Part shown: piece by piece, positions 27,401 to 34,820 of the stretch | How the letters are laid out: every line of letters begins with the position of its first letter | Position numbering within the stretch: position 1 is the first letter of the stretch | Virus record (IMG/VR): IMGVR_UViG_3300030061_003235 | Location: 1 to 34,820 of that record | Direction: 5' to 3' (one strand) | DNA: 34,820 bases | Source: a virus | Notes under the pieces: model-generated | Databases searched by the model: none | The model's input: the letters and a program-made list of their open reading frames with translations, nothing else | Told to the model about the DNA's origin: nothing | Program-made: the position numbers and the translations under genes

Positions 27401-29674
27401 CCCAAGAAATATGAGCAGAATGTTACCTTCTATTATCCTCAGCAGGATAGAGATAACATCTTAATTAATCCACCTGCTGCAAAATCATTTGCAAGACGCT
27501 CACCTTTAGGTAAGGTTGATGTTAATGATCTAAAGAACTCTCTGACTAGAGAAACAGTTGACAAGTTCCTTACTACATTCAATGTTGGTTATGGAATCTC
27601 TAATGTCACTGCAATCTCTGCTGGTGTTTGTACTGTTAGTTTCACAAACCAGCATGATCTGAATGGTTTGGTTGCTCATGAAAATCTAGTATCTGCTACT
27701 GGATATGGTGTAACTGAACAATATAATGTAAAACTATTAAATGGTGGTATCTGGCAAGGTGCAACTGCTACTGTAACTGTTGGTGTTGGTTCTACAACTA
27801 TCACTGGATTTGAAGTATTTGCTCCTGGTTCTGGTTTCCAAGGTGGAGAAACATTAACGATTGAAGATTATCCTGGATCTTCCATTGGTGTTCCTACATC
27901 TGGTATCTCCTCTTGTATTGGTGATGTTGTTGCTATCACAGGTATTGGTACAACTAGCGATGGATTGTTTAGAATTACCAGCGTACCTGATAAGAACAGT
28001 ATTGCTATCGCAGTAACATCTGGTGATCCACAAGTTATTAGTGGTCAGTATGCTTATAGAGTCACACCTTCTGTCTCTGTCGCATCTACTCATTTTGATA
28101 TTACAACTGGTCTAACGACTATTACAACATCACATCCTCATGGTCTGAGAAAAGGATCTAAGTTCAAGGTTGTAGATGCTAGCAGCAATAATGTTGGTGA
28201 GTTTGTTGTTGATACTGTTGCAGGTATTACCACATTCACCACCACAACTGTTAATGACATTAACTATGCTGCTGGACATAAATTGTATCAGCAGGCGTTC
28301 GATGGTAACAATCAGTCAGTTCCTCTTTCTGAGGCTATTGGATCTAGATATACCAATTTGTATGCTGGTGAGCATGCGACATTAAAAGATGAAGTAGACG
28401 CCGTAACTACAACTATCAGACTGCAAGTTCCAAATGCTGGTATTGGTACTGATCTGAGATATAAACTCGGTGATTACATCGAGATCGAATCCGAAATCAT
28501 GAGAGTATCTGAGCAGGGTCTGATTGGTGGTGGTAATGATGCTCTTCGTGTCATTCGTGGATCTATGGGCACACTGCCCACGAAACATTATGCTGGCGCA
28601 TTAATTAGAAAGGTCAATCCTCTCGCTATTGAGTTGCGTCGTCCTTCTATTCTCCGTGCATCTGGACATACATTTGAATATCTTGGTTATGGTCCTGGTA
28701 ACTATTCAACTGGTCTTCCTCAAGTTCAGAATAGAACTCTGACTGATGATGAAGAATATCTGTCACAGGCACAAGAAAGATCTGCTGGTGCTATTGTTTA
28801 CACTGGTTTGAATAACGAGGGTGACTTCTATATTGGTAACAAGCGTATTTCTTCATCTAGTGGTGAAGAATCTTCCTTCGGTATTCCTATTCCTACTGTA
28901 ACTGGTGAGACTGCATCTAGTAACTCTGTCGTATTTGATGAAGTTATTGTTAGACAGAGAATCATTGTTGAGGGTGGTCCTCAGCAAAATATCCTGTCAC
29001 AGTTTGATGGCCCTGTCACATTCTCCAATGATGTTAACTTCACTGATGATCTAATCACTAGTGGAACTGTTGAACTTGGTGGTGACATTGAGATTACTGG
29101 TTCTTTCCCAACTGGTGCTAAGTTGAATAATGTTCTGGTTGGTGTTGGTACTAATCTGACGGAGATCACAACAGTTCCTGGATCTGGTGATCTTGTTCTT
29201 AATGCTGCAACTGGATTCTCTGTTGCTATCGCAACTGATACCAAGTACACTGCTAAAGTAACATTTGAGAAGCAGGTTAACTTTAACGGGTTTACTACAT
29301 TCTCTGGTGATGTATTCATGAGTGGTGCTGGATTCACATATTGTGGTGGTCCGCTCCATGTATGTGATGACATTGTTGCTTTCTATGGTCAGACATCTGA
29401 CATTGCTATGAAGGAAAATGTTTCCACACTTGATAATCCTCTCGCCAAGGTTATGCAGATTCGTGGTACTGAATACGATTGGAAGGAAGGTAACAAGAGC
29501 TATAAGGGTCACGATGTTGGCGTTATCGCTCAAGATGTAGAAAAAGTTCTCCCTGAGGCTGTATCTACCAAACCTGATGGCACTAAGGGTGTCCACTATA
29601 ATAAGTTGATCCCTCTTCTTATTGAGGCAGTGAAAGACCTGAATCAACAAGTTGATGAACTAAAGGATAAATAA
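24440..29674 (+). CDS. Long tail fiber protein with S74 intramolecular chaperone
   Basis: This 1744-residue protein is a tail fiber. The N-terminus (NKLENFIKNTEGKILYVNPND) is typical for cyanophage fiber attachment. Four similar beta modules with a T-x-x-x-H-G/M/D-L pattern are spread at about residues 307, 860, 1063 and 1225. The C-terminus (from about 1650) has TSDIAMKENV, then GHDVGVIAQDVEKVLPEAV and KLIPLLIEAVKDLNQQVDELK. This matches the peptidase S74/intramolecular chaperone family, where the Ser-Asp-x-x-x-Lys arrangement (near residue 1652) cuts the chaperone off after folding. It is driven by the palindromic late promoter. It probably binds the host surface as a trimer. Confidence 0.88.
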   Translation: MPLNKLENFIKNTEGKILYVNPNDLDATDSITNQGNSLTKPFKTIQRALLESARFSYQTGFDNDITDKTTILLFPGDHFIDNRPGFAIKKDPADPTRAVGVSPIGAETLGTTEFALSLTSEFDLTVENNQLYRFNSVNGGVIVPRGTSIVGLDLRKTKIRPLYVPNPTDDDVPGSCIFRITGNCYFWQFSLFDGKGDRLVFTDHQQFNDDNRSFPSFSHHKLTCFEYADGKNEVKGYDITDLSMYYYKLTYAFQEASGRAITYEWPENQGDFEAVRQENEIVGALGTDPLEIASIVAGDGLNPTSQITVTTEQEHGLSAGTPIKISGVNVSQYNISTIVQSIVDATTFTYNLATFPNNLPATPSNITSAVVTIESDTVTGASPYIFNISLRSVFGMNGMHTDGSKATGFRSMVVAQFTGISLQKDDRAFVKYNNQSRLYEGITYQKVTGSLLSAESSSTDATTVYHLDSGAIYRQGWEQSHIKISENAVVQVVSVFAIGYNAHFVGESGADASITNSNSNFGQFALLADGFRDAAFPRDDQGYITHLTTPQHVNTGANKIDTVSFYQLDVSKTKNVGLSSHLYIFGFDKEDDPPLSLSQGFRIGANFDEKLFVSIGGTEYSADVRMAENILTGVSTAALGDQTGVKKSALSVPNTQFAMTTDSIGLVNGEKIRIFSDSGDLPEGLQFNRIYYAIVNSPTEIKVASTFSNAINNVPIELYGGQNLRVVSTVSDKQTGEIGHPIQWDLNQNQWFLHVEDGNTIYPQIQTNINLESGSGTNISFIRRFEDKRSIEDKLYKVRYVIPKEAGNSRDPVSGFIVQNSSLTGFAKTSDPSSTTITLDDNNFRRNHQFIADISETGGVVTVTTELPHMVEVGDIIFVENVQDSNNTPGLANKGYNGYFTVTGLINAYQFNYSSTDNSGVERNTGNFVSTVNTRNLFLPRFAINNNGKNFSVYRSTVVEPYLAGQEDGVYILELLSADFAPPQEFTPKKYEQNVTFYYPQQDRDNILINPPAAKSFARRSPLGKVDVNDLKNSLTRETVDKFLTTFNVGYGISNVTAISAGVCTVSFTNQHDLNGLVAHENLVSATGYGVTEQYNVKLLNGGIWQGATATVTVGVGSTTITGFEVFAPGSGFQGGETLTIEDYPGSSIGVPTSGISSCIGDVVAITGIGTTSDGLFRITSVPDKNSIAIAVTSGDPQVISGQYAYRVTPSVSVASTHFDITTGLTTITTSHPHGLRKGSKFKVVDASSNNVGEFVVDTVAGITTFTTTTVNDINYAAGHKLYQQAFDGNNQSVPLSEAIGSRYTNLYAGEHATLKDEVDAVTTTIRLQVPNAGIGTDLRYKLGDYIEIESEIMRVSEQGLIGGGNDALRVIRGSMGTLPTKHYAGALIRKVNPLAIELRRPSILRASGHTFEYLGYGPGNYSTGLPQVQNRTLTDDEEYLSQAQERSAGAIVYTGLNNEGDFYIGNKRISSSSGEESSFGIPIPTVTGETASSNSVVFDEVIVRQRIIVEGGPQQNILSQFDGPVTFSNDVNFTDDLITSGTVELGGDIEITGSFPTGAKLNNVLVGVGTNLTEITTVPGSGDLVLNAATGFSVAIATDTKYTAKVTFEKQVNFNGFTTFSGDVFMSGAGFTYCGGPLHVCDDIVAFYGQTSDIAMKENVSTLDNPLAKVMQIRGTEYDWKEGNKSYKGHDVGVIAQDVEKVLPEAVSTKPDGTKGVHYNKLIPLLIEAVKDLNQQVDELKDK
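29666..29673 (+). promoter_or_regulatory. Late promoter motif GATAAATA before second fiber gene
   Basis: GATAAATA at 29666-29673 overlaps the fiber stop codon and stands 29 bases before ATG 29703, so the second fiber gene can have its own late transcript. Confidence 0.6.
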
Positions 29675-29702
29675 GTAAAAAGGTCTTGCCTACTAAAAGA
29701 TA

Positions 29703-32429
29703 ATGCCTAATAATTACAAGACAATCATCAACTTTAGAGATGGTATTCAGGTTGATGCAAATGACCTGATCTCTAATAATGGTCTAGTCGGTATCGGCAC
29801 GACTATTCCTAGAGAGGAACTTGACATTCGGGGTAACCTGATTGTTGAGAACCAATCCAACTTTAGAGATGTCAATGTTATTGGACACTCTACACACTAC
29901 GGTCTAATTAATGTTGCCGTAGGATATTCTGTTGGTATCGGTACAACCGTACCTGAAGCAACATTCCAAGTCGGTGTAGGAACAACAGGATTCACAGTTA
30001 GTTCTTCAGGAACATGTAGGGCAACAAGATTTGAGGGTGATGGATCTGGTTTAGTTAATCTTCCTACATCAGTATGGGATAATGATAATCCTGGTGTAGG
30101 AACAACAATCTATGCATTTAGACCTGTAGGTGTTGCAGTAACATTCCCACAGGCAGATTTTGCTATTGGTGATTTAATTGAGGTTGATGCTATTAGTGGT
30201 GTCGGCACATTTGAAGGGCTTAGTGCAAAGAACATTGCATTGACTGGTAATGCCCAGCAAGGTAATCTCACCATGGTTGGTGATATTATTGGCGTACAAA
30301 CTGTAACTGGTAGTGGTAATATTGAATTAGGTGGGATTGGTTCATTTGGAACTGGTCTAAACATGGCATCTGGTGTCATGATTGGCACTGATGGTGGTCT
30401 TAAGTTCACTGGTGATAATACAACCATTGACTTTCAAGGCACAAGTCTTAACGCATCTGCTAGACAAGGCATTAGATTTATTGAGACATCTGGAGGACCA
30501 GAAGTACAAGCAGTTCTCTATAATTCTGCTGCTACTGGTGTTGGTGGTACTTCAAGTGGTCAGGTTGAATTCTGGGGTCAAGATGACTTAGACCCAGATG
30601 CTGTTAAATATAAACCAAGAGTTGTTATTCATCGGGAGGGTAGAATCGGTGTTGGAAAATCTACTGTTGATCCACAATATAATGTTGATGTCGTCGGGAC
30701 AGGTACATTTAGCGGTACGCTCGGTGCTGGTGGTGGATTCATTGGCAATGTTATCGGTGATATTACTGGTGTGGCAGGTCTGGCACAGGGATTAACTGGC
30801 GTACCTGATATTAGTGTTGATCAGATTGATTCTCTTGGAATTAACAGCATCTTTATTAGAAACACTGGTATATCTACATTTGGTGGTGAACTTAGTGTAA
30901 GTAACTTTGTTGGTGTTGGTTCCACCAACTCTGCATTAGGTAGAGGTCTAGGTGTTATCGGCGGTGCTGATTTCTCTGGCCCTGGTACATTTGGTGGTGA
31001 TCTTTCTGTTGGTGGAAACCTCAGTATTGGTGGCACATTTGGTGGATCTGTAAGTATCTCTGATGTTACTGCCACTGAGTTAGTTGTTACTGGCATTATG
31101 TCAGGTACAACTACATCTAGTGCTATTCTTAATACAACAACAATCACAGGCAATGTAACTCAAAATTCTGACAAACAGTCAACATTTGGTGCTGTTAATA
31201 TTGGTGGTACATGTAGAATCCTGACCGATAATTTAGTCTTTGGTGATGCATCCACTCAGGTTTCTGCATCTGGTACAGTATTTGCTAATTTAAGTGGTGT
31301 TGTTACTACTACTGGTATTGTATGCGAAAGTATTGTAGTTAATGGAGACTTTGCATATACTGGTGGTAACATCGGCACATTTGGTTCTATTGAACTGAGA
31401 GGTGCAAGTGGTATTATCTCTGCGACTAAACTAGAACTGGGCGGATCTGTAGAGTGTCAATTCATGGTTGCAAGTAGTGGTGTTACCACAGTTGCAAACT
31501 TAGATATTACTGATGGTGCAGGAACTAACCTTCTGATTACTAGAGTTGGTTTCAATACTACACTTGCTGGTATTCCTGTTCAAGAAGGAATCGCATTGTT
31601 CGATAATGCTGAGATTGCAGTTCTTGGTGAAGGTGGTATTGGTATTGGTTCAACTTCTGGTAAGAGAGACAGTGATGTTGATTTGTATGTGGGATATAGG
31701 AGAAGTCCATCAAATGAATTCCTTGGTGGTGAGACAGTATTTGAGGGTGGTGTAGGTATTGGTACTAAAATTAGTGCCGATGATAGTAACGCTCTTGAGG
31801 TGTATAAAAACACTAAATTCTATAGTAATCACACTGGTATTGGTGGTACTGAAGGTGGTGGATTAATCAAAGTTGGTTTTGATACTGCTAATCCAGATTC
31901 TGCACTTGATCTTGGTGAATGTGCTGGTAGTATTATTCTTCCTAGATTAGACGATAACACACCTGTTGGTGCTAAACCTGGTTGTCTTTGGTTTAATATT
32001 AATAACGATATCAACAAACTTAAGTTTATTGATAAAAATGGTGATGCTGTTGGACTGGCGACTATTAATTCACCATACTTCGATAATAGCAATATGATCG
32101 AGGAACTTGGATATCTTGGTGGTGTTGTTGCTAATGATGCTGATCGTGCTACCAAGATTAATGCTAATGTTGACAATGTTATTCAACCTGGTGCTGAGTT
32201 CGGTGTAACTCCTGTTGGTTTTGGTACTGCACACATGACATATAACAAGCAGTACAATAAGCACCAATATGCAACTCAACAGGGTTCCAGTGCAACTGAT
32301 GCCAGCATTTTTAGATCTTATGTTTCCTCTGGAACATCGGCCCTAAATATTGAGCAGGACGCATCGGACCCAAGTAAAGTGTTTATCACTGTTGCAGGAA
32401 TCGGTTCCGTAACATTCACGCTATCATAA
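29703..32429 (+). CDS. Tail fiber/appendage protein with VGIGTT repeats
   Basis: This 908-residue protein begins NNYKTIINFRDGIQVDANDLISNNGLVGIGTTIPREELDIRGN. The VGIGTT-x-P-x-x-x-LDI-x-G motif recurs (NSVGIGTTVPEATFQVG; RIGVGKSTVDPQYNVDVVG; GVGIGTKIS). It is typical of long, beta-helical fibers of cyanophages and other aquatic phages. The middle is a Gly/Thr/Val-rich repetitive beta region (VSNFVGVGSTNSALG, LSVGGNLSIGGTFGGSVS). The C-terminus has a distinct globular part (CAGSIILPRLDDNTPVGAKPGCLWFNINNDINKLKFIDKNG). No S74 chaperone is seen. It lies between two other fiber genes, so it likely forms part of the same fiber or adjacent whiskers. Confidence 0.8.
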   Translation: MPNNYKTIINFRDGIQVDANDLISNNGLVGIGTTIPREELDIRGNLIVENQSNFRDVNVIGHSTHYGLINVAVGYSVGIGTTVPEATFQVGVGTTGFTVSSSGTCRATRFEGDGSGLVNLPTSVWDNDNPGVGTTIYAFRPVGVAVTFPQADFAIGDLIEVDAISGVGTFEGLSAKNIALTGNAQQGNLTMVGDIIGVQTVTGSGNIELGGIGSFGTGLNMASGVMIGTDGGLKFTGDNTTIDFQGTSLNASARQGIRFIETSGGPEVQAVLYNSAATGVGGTSSGQVEFWGQDDLDPDAVKYKPRVVIHREGRIGVGKSTVDPQYNVDVVGTGTFSGTLGAGGGFIGNVIGDITGVAGLAQGLTGVPDISVDQIDSLGINSIFIRNTGISTFGGELSVSNFVGVGSTNSALGRGLGVIGGADFSGPGTFGGDLSVGGNLSIGGTFGGSVSISDVTATELVVTGIMSGTTTSSAILNTTTITGNVTQNSDKQSTFGAVNIGGTCRILTDNLVFGDASTQVSASGTVFANLSGVVTTTGIVCESIVVNGDFAYTGGNIGTFGSIELRGASGIISATKLELGGSVECQFMVASSGVTTVANLDITDGAGTNLLITRVGFNTTLAGIPVQEGIALFDNAEIAVLGEGGIGIGSTSGKRDSDVDLYVGYRRSPSNEFLGGETVFEGGVGIGTKISADDSNALEVYKNTKFYSNHTGIGGTEGGGLIKVGFDTANPDSALDLGECAGSIILPRLDDNTPVGAKPGCLWFNINNDINKLKFIDKNGDAVGLATINSPYFDNSNMIEELGYLGGVVANDADRATKINANVDNVIQPGAEFGVTPVGFGTAHMTYNKQYNKHQYATQQGSSATDASIFRSYVSSGTSALNIEQDASDPSKVFITVAGIGSVTFTLS
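32343..32349 (+). promoter_or_regulatory. Possible late motif CTAAATA inside second fiber gene
   Basis: CTAAATA at 32343-32349 lies in the coding end of the second fiber gene, 90 bases before ATG 32440. It matches the motif exactly but may be chance in coding sequence. Confidence 0.3.
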
Positions 32430-32439
32430 GGATTGATAT

Positions 32440-34083
32440 ATGGCTTACGGAGATTGGAGCGAAAAAACTCAACAACTCCTAACAGGTACACCTGGTACTC
32501 AGATCTCATATGGTGAAATTAGGGCAGCAATTGGTAACAGTTCTGCCCCTATTGCAGCATCTGAGTTACATCGAGTTACAGACCTTGATGCACCATATGA
32601 TTTTAATACTGGTAAGTATGCTACATCCACAGGAACGCCACACTTACCATATGTTTTAGATGCAGTTGAAAATGTTGGTGTAGGTACAAGTGGAGCTATT
32701 ACACCTCAAGATCTTAGAGGTATTATTAAAGAATATATTATTGAGCAGGCACCTAATTCTGAGGAAGAGAACTTTAATGTTACCGATCTGAATAGTCCTA
32801 GCACTCCTAGTATCAATGCACAATGGGGCGGTAATCTTAATAGAAATATATCAAAGTATCTAAGGTTAAAGGGTAGAGTTGTTAGTACTGATGTCTCAAC
32901 TCCTGCTGTTATTGCTGATGATCCATCATCAAACCTCAACATTTATGTAAATAATTCTCCACCATCCTATGGAGTTTATTCTGCTGGTGGTGCATTAGGT
33001 GGACAACCTGGTGGTCATGCCGTACAAATTTCTAATCCTGGTGCTCCTTCACTTCGTAAAGTATTTGTAGAGTGTGAAGGATCAGACTCCCGCATTTATG
33101 CTGGTGGCGGTGGTGGAAAAACTGGAGTTAATGGATCAGGTGGTAGTGGTGGATCTGGTGCATCTTCTGGATCACCTGGATCACCTGGATCACCTGGTGG
33201 CAGTGGCGGCAGCGGATCAGGTGGTAGTAGTGGATCCCCTGGATCCCCTGGATCACCTGGTGGTGGTGGACAACAGCGTAAAGGATATCAGCAGAGATCT
33301 GGTAAGCAGGATAGAAGAAGTAACAGAAATAGAAGAGATAGACGCAAGAGATATGGAGGTTGGCCCCGTAGTAGACGCGGACCACGGCAGGATAGACAAG
33401 GTTATCAGGACAGATCTGGATTCCAACAGAGGCAAGGCAAGCAGCAAAGATCGTATTGCTCTGGCGGATCTGGCGGTGGTGGTGGATCAGGTGGCGGCGG
33501 CGGTAGCGGTGGCGGCGGCGGATCAGGTGGATCTGGCGGTGGCGGTGGATCAGGTGGTCCCGCTGGATATAATGGCGGTGGCGGCACTGGCGGTGTAAAG
33601 GGCGTAGGTGCTCCTGGCCGTGGGTGGAACTACAAGACAGGCAACATAACTGGTCAACCTGGCACTCCTGGAACCCCTGGAACCCCTGGTGGTGGCGGTG
33701 GATCTGGAACACCTGGTGGTAGCGGTGGTAGCGGATCTCCTGGTGGTTCTGGAACTCCTGGAGGCAGCGGACAACCTGGAGGTTCTGGAACCCCTGCAGG
33801 ATGCTCTGCGGGTAGTCCTGGAACACCTGGTGGTAAGGGTGGAAGTGGACAACCTGGAACACCTGGTGGTAGAGGATCATCTGGTCAACCTGGACAACCT
33901 GGAACCCCTGGAAATGCTGGTGGACCTGGACAACCTGGTCAACCTGGACAACCTGGTGGATCTGGTGGAGATTGGGGTCAACCCGCGTTCGGTGGTGCTG
34001 CTGGTGGACAGGGTGGACGCGCTGTTAATGGTGACAAGTATCAAGTCATTCCTAATGGTGGAGACATTAAAGTAATTTTCTAA
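32440..34083 (+). CDS. Collagen-like glycine-rich tail fiber/adhesin
   Basis: This 547-residue protein has an ordinary N-terminal domain (about 1-210) starting AYGDWSEKTQQLLTGTPGTQISYGEIRAAIG. From about residue 220 it is dominated by glycine: collagen-like Gly-X-Pro runs with X as Ser, Thr or Gln (about 25 triplets) and polyglycine-serine stretches. In the middle, residues 278-340 form an arginine/glutamine-rich block with the half-repeats GYQQRSGKQ and GYQDRSGFQQRQGKQQRS. The C-terminus returns to normal sequence (KYQVIPNGGDIKVIF). Glycine-rich helical sandwiches occur in gp38-type adhesins of T-even phages, a possible structural parallel. A prolyl-hydroxylase-like gene follows after 6 bases. 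Confidence 0.82.
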   Translation: MAYGDWSEKTQQLLTGTPGTQISYGEIRAAIGNSSAPIAASELHRVTDLDAPYDFNTGKYATSTGTPHLPYVLDAVENVGVGTSGAITPQDLRGIIKEYIIEQAPNSEEENFNVTDLNSPSTPSINAQWGGNLNRNISKYLRLKGRVVSTDVSTPAVIADDPSSNLNIYVNNSPPSYGVYSAGGALGGQPGGHAVQISNPGAPSLRKVFVECEGSDSRIYAGGGGGKTGVNGSGGSGGSGASSGSPGSPGSPGGSGGSGSGGSSGSPGSPGSPGGGGQQRKGYQQRSGKQDRRSNRNRRDRRKRYGGWPRSRRGPRQDRQGYQDRSGFQQRQGKQQRSYCSGGSGGGGGSGGGGGSGGGGGSGGSGGGGGSGGPAGYNGGGGTGGVKGVGAPGRGWNYKTGNITGQPGTPGTPGTPGGGGGSGTPGGSGGSGSPGGSGTPGGSGQPGGSGTPAGCSAGSPGTPGGKGGSGQPGTPGGRGSSGQPGQPGTPGNAGGPGQPGQPGQPGGSGGDWGQPAFGGAAGGQGGRAVNGDKYQVIPNGGDIKVIF

Positions 34084-34089
34084 TTTGTT

Positions 34090-34692
34090 ATGTCAATCTA
34101 TCGTTTATGCCCCCCACCCAATTTTGGTATGGGGGAAATCTTGTATGAGTCTTGGGAAGATGGATTTTCACCTGAAGAATGTGATCGAATCATTCATTAT
34201 GGTGAGTCATTAAATCCTGAGCAGTCTATTGTAGGCCCTGATGAAGAATCACAGGAAATAGAAGAAAGTATTAGAAAGTCAAGAAACTCATGGATTGCAT
34301 TAAATGAGGATACTGAGTGGTTATATGAAAAACTAGGCAAAATTCTTAGATGTATGAATGGCATGCATTGGAGATTTGATATCACTGGATTCCATGAACA
34401 TTTGCAGTACACGGTATATCATGATGACAAATCATTTTATCGTTGGCATGTAGATAATATGTTGCTTGGTGATATGCCACCTAGAAAGTTGAGCATGTCA
34501 GTACAACTTAGTGACCCTGATGATTATGAAGGTGGAGAGTTACAGATTAACGATGGAAATATACATACAACAGCGAATGATCGTGGAATAGTTACTGTTT
34601 TTCCTAGTTATGCTCTGCATCGTGTCACACCTGTGACTCATGGGACTCGCCGCTCTCTCGTAGTATGGGCGAACGGTCCTGGGTTCAGATGA
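34090..34692 (+). CDS. 2OG-Fe(II) oxygenase, prolyl-hydroxylase/PKHD-like
   Basis: This 200-residue protein has the iron triad H120 and D122 (YRWHVDNM) and H177 (FPSYALHRVTPV), plus R187 in HGTRRSL for binding 2-oxoglutarate. The segment KLSMSVQLSDPDDYEGGELQI followed by HRVTPVTHGTR is the pattern of PKHD-type and prolyl 4-hydroxylase-like enzymes. The N-terminal segment (YESWEDGFSPEECDRIIHYGE) is the usual cap. It follows the collagen-like fiber gene after six bases, so this fiber is a possible substrate. A C-rich/G-rich hairpin overlaps the first codons (34111-34135). The substrate is inferred, the family is clear. Confidence 0.9.
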   Translation: MSIYRLCPPPNFGMGEILYESWEDGFSPEECDRIIHYGESLNPEQSIVGPDEESQEIEESIRKSRNSWIALNEDTEWLYEKLGKILRCMNGMHWRFDITGFHEHLQYTVYHDDKSFYRWHVDNMLLGDMPPRKLSMSVQLSDPDDYEGGELQINDGNIHTTANDRGIVTVFPSYALHRVTPVTHGTRRSLVVWANGPGFR

Positions 34693-34733
34693 CAAACTGG
34701 CACACTCAATCCCCCATAACCCCTGTCAGGGCC

Positions 34734-34739
34734 TATAAT
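34734..34739 (+). promoter_or_regulatory. Isolated -10 box TATAAT close to a start codon
   Basis: TATAAT at 34734-34739 has the palindrome CCCTG-T-CAGGG (34721-34731) directly upstream but no recognisable -35 box at the usual distance. A start 7 bases later would fall on the A of ATG 34746. It resembles the two other TATAAT boxes here (1053, 5019) in having GC inverted repeats next to it. Confidence 0.45.
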
Positions 34740-34745
34740 AAGGGT

Positions 34746-34820
34746 ATGAAAAACACACACCTTGAGCACCTGGAAGACGAGATCCTGAACAGCGGCACCG
34801 CTGGCGGGTTCAATGCTATT
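34746..34820 (+). CDS. Start of a further gene, truncated by the window
   Basis: From ATG 34746 an open frame runs to the end of the window: 25 residues, MKNTHLEHLEDEIL then NSGTAGGFNAI. The sequence K-NTHLEHLEDEIL recalls the N-terminus of a cyanophage family that, as I remember it, goes on with a KWDGAPA-type nucleotidyltransferase-like motif. That part is not in the window, so the assignment cannot be tested here. There is no normal ribosome binding site spacing (AAGGGT touches the ATG), and the upstream TATAAT could produce a leaderless message. Confidence 0.55.
   Translation, partial: MKNTHLEHLEDEILNSGTAGGFNAI

Noticed and set aside
29051-29650. Minus-strand open frame of about 199 codons inside the fiber gene
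   Set aside because: It lies entirely within the S74 chaperone region of the fiber, has no ribosome binding site, and its composition looks like a reverse reading of a Val/Gly/Thr-rich gene.
33128-33880. Long open frames on both strands opposite the glycine-rich fiber
   Set aside because: They give low-complexity His/Gln/Val or Pro-rich sequences produced by the biased codons GGT/GGA/CCT read in other frames.
33120-33990. Dense short repeats of GGTGGATC/CCTGGA type resembling a repeat array
   Set aside because: They are the coding repeats of the glycine-rich, collagen-like fiber. There are no regular repeat-spacer units, so this is not a CRISPR array.

Overview
This window looks like part of the genome of a T4-like cyanophage (a myovirus of marine Synechococcus or Prochlorococcus). 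It combines T4 core genes (gp33, gp32, gp53, gp48, gp4, gp26) with marine-cyanophage marker genes: thyX, phoH, a DUF1825 protein, transaldolase talC, a CP12-type Calvin-cycle inhibitor, 2-oxoglutarate/Fe(II) oxygenases and long tail-fiber genes. Genes are packed with TAATG or ATGA overlaps. T4-type late motifs (CTAAATA, GATAAATA, TATAAATA) stand before many of them. The exact host cannot be read from the sequence.

Layout. (1) 1-4998, plus strand: small conserved cyanophage genes, then thyX, phoH, a PD-(D/E)XK nuclease, the late-transcription coactivator gp33 and a DUF1825 protein. A sigma70-type promoter at 1030-1058 drives a structured leader and two small genes ending in a strong terminator. 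(2) 4995-6593: a consensus sigma70 promoter, the gp32 single-strand DNA-binding gene with a repeated leader, a terminator, and two small genes behind a perfect TATAAATA late promoter. (3) 6590-8940, minus strand: baseplate/head operon gp53, gp48, an unknown gene, gp4. (4) 8960-18985, plus strand: a coupled baseplate-hub and tail-assembly operon: tail-tube-fold protein, gp26, a small frameshift partner, tape-measure-like protein, M23-peptidase protein, gp27-like hub, CP12, gp5-like OB protein, beta-helix spike and a fiber-like protein. (5) 18968-21396: a second sigma70-type promoter, talC, a nitrilase-family hydrolase, a 2OG oxygenase and tRNA-Leu(UAA). (6) 21432-24366: three secreted-type proteins on the plus strand facing two conserved proteins, each with a hydrophobic segment, on the minus strand. 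(7) 24440-34692: three large fiber genes and a prolyl-hydroxylase-like 2OG oxygenase. (8) The start of a further gene at the right edge.

How the parts fit. gp33 and gp32 prepare for and maintain replication and late transcription. The late motifs then fire the structural operons. The hub operon carries what T4 puts into gp26-51-27-28-29-5, but with a different division of labour: the gp5 OB fold, the spike and the muralytic domain sit in three separate proteins. cp12 is embedded in that operon and talC lies just downstream, pointing to redirection of host carbon toward the pentose phosphate pathway during infection.

The strongest unusual signal is a T TTT TTC slippery heptamer two codons before the gp26 stop, followed by a perfect 9-bp stem and a small ORF in the -1 frame. 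This has the layout of the lambda G/GT tail-chaperone programmed frameshift. Other notable signals are a structured leader at 1068-1118 with a repeated GGGACGCAA-N9-GGAACGGA element, a back-to-back late-promoter palindrome at 24393-24407, and a collagen-like Gly-X-Pro fiber next to a prolyl-hydroxylase-like enzyme. All assignments were made by reading the sequence; no database search was run.
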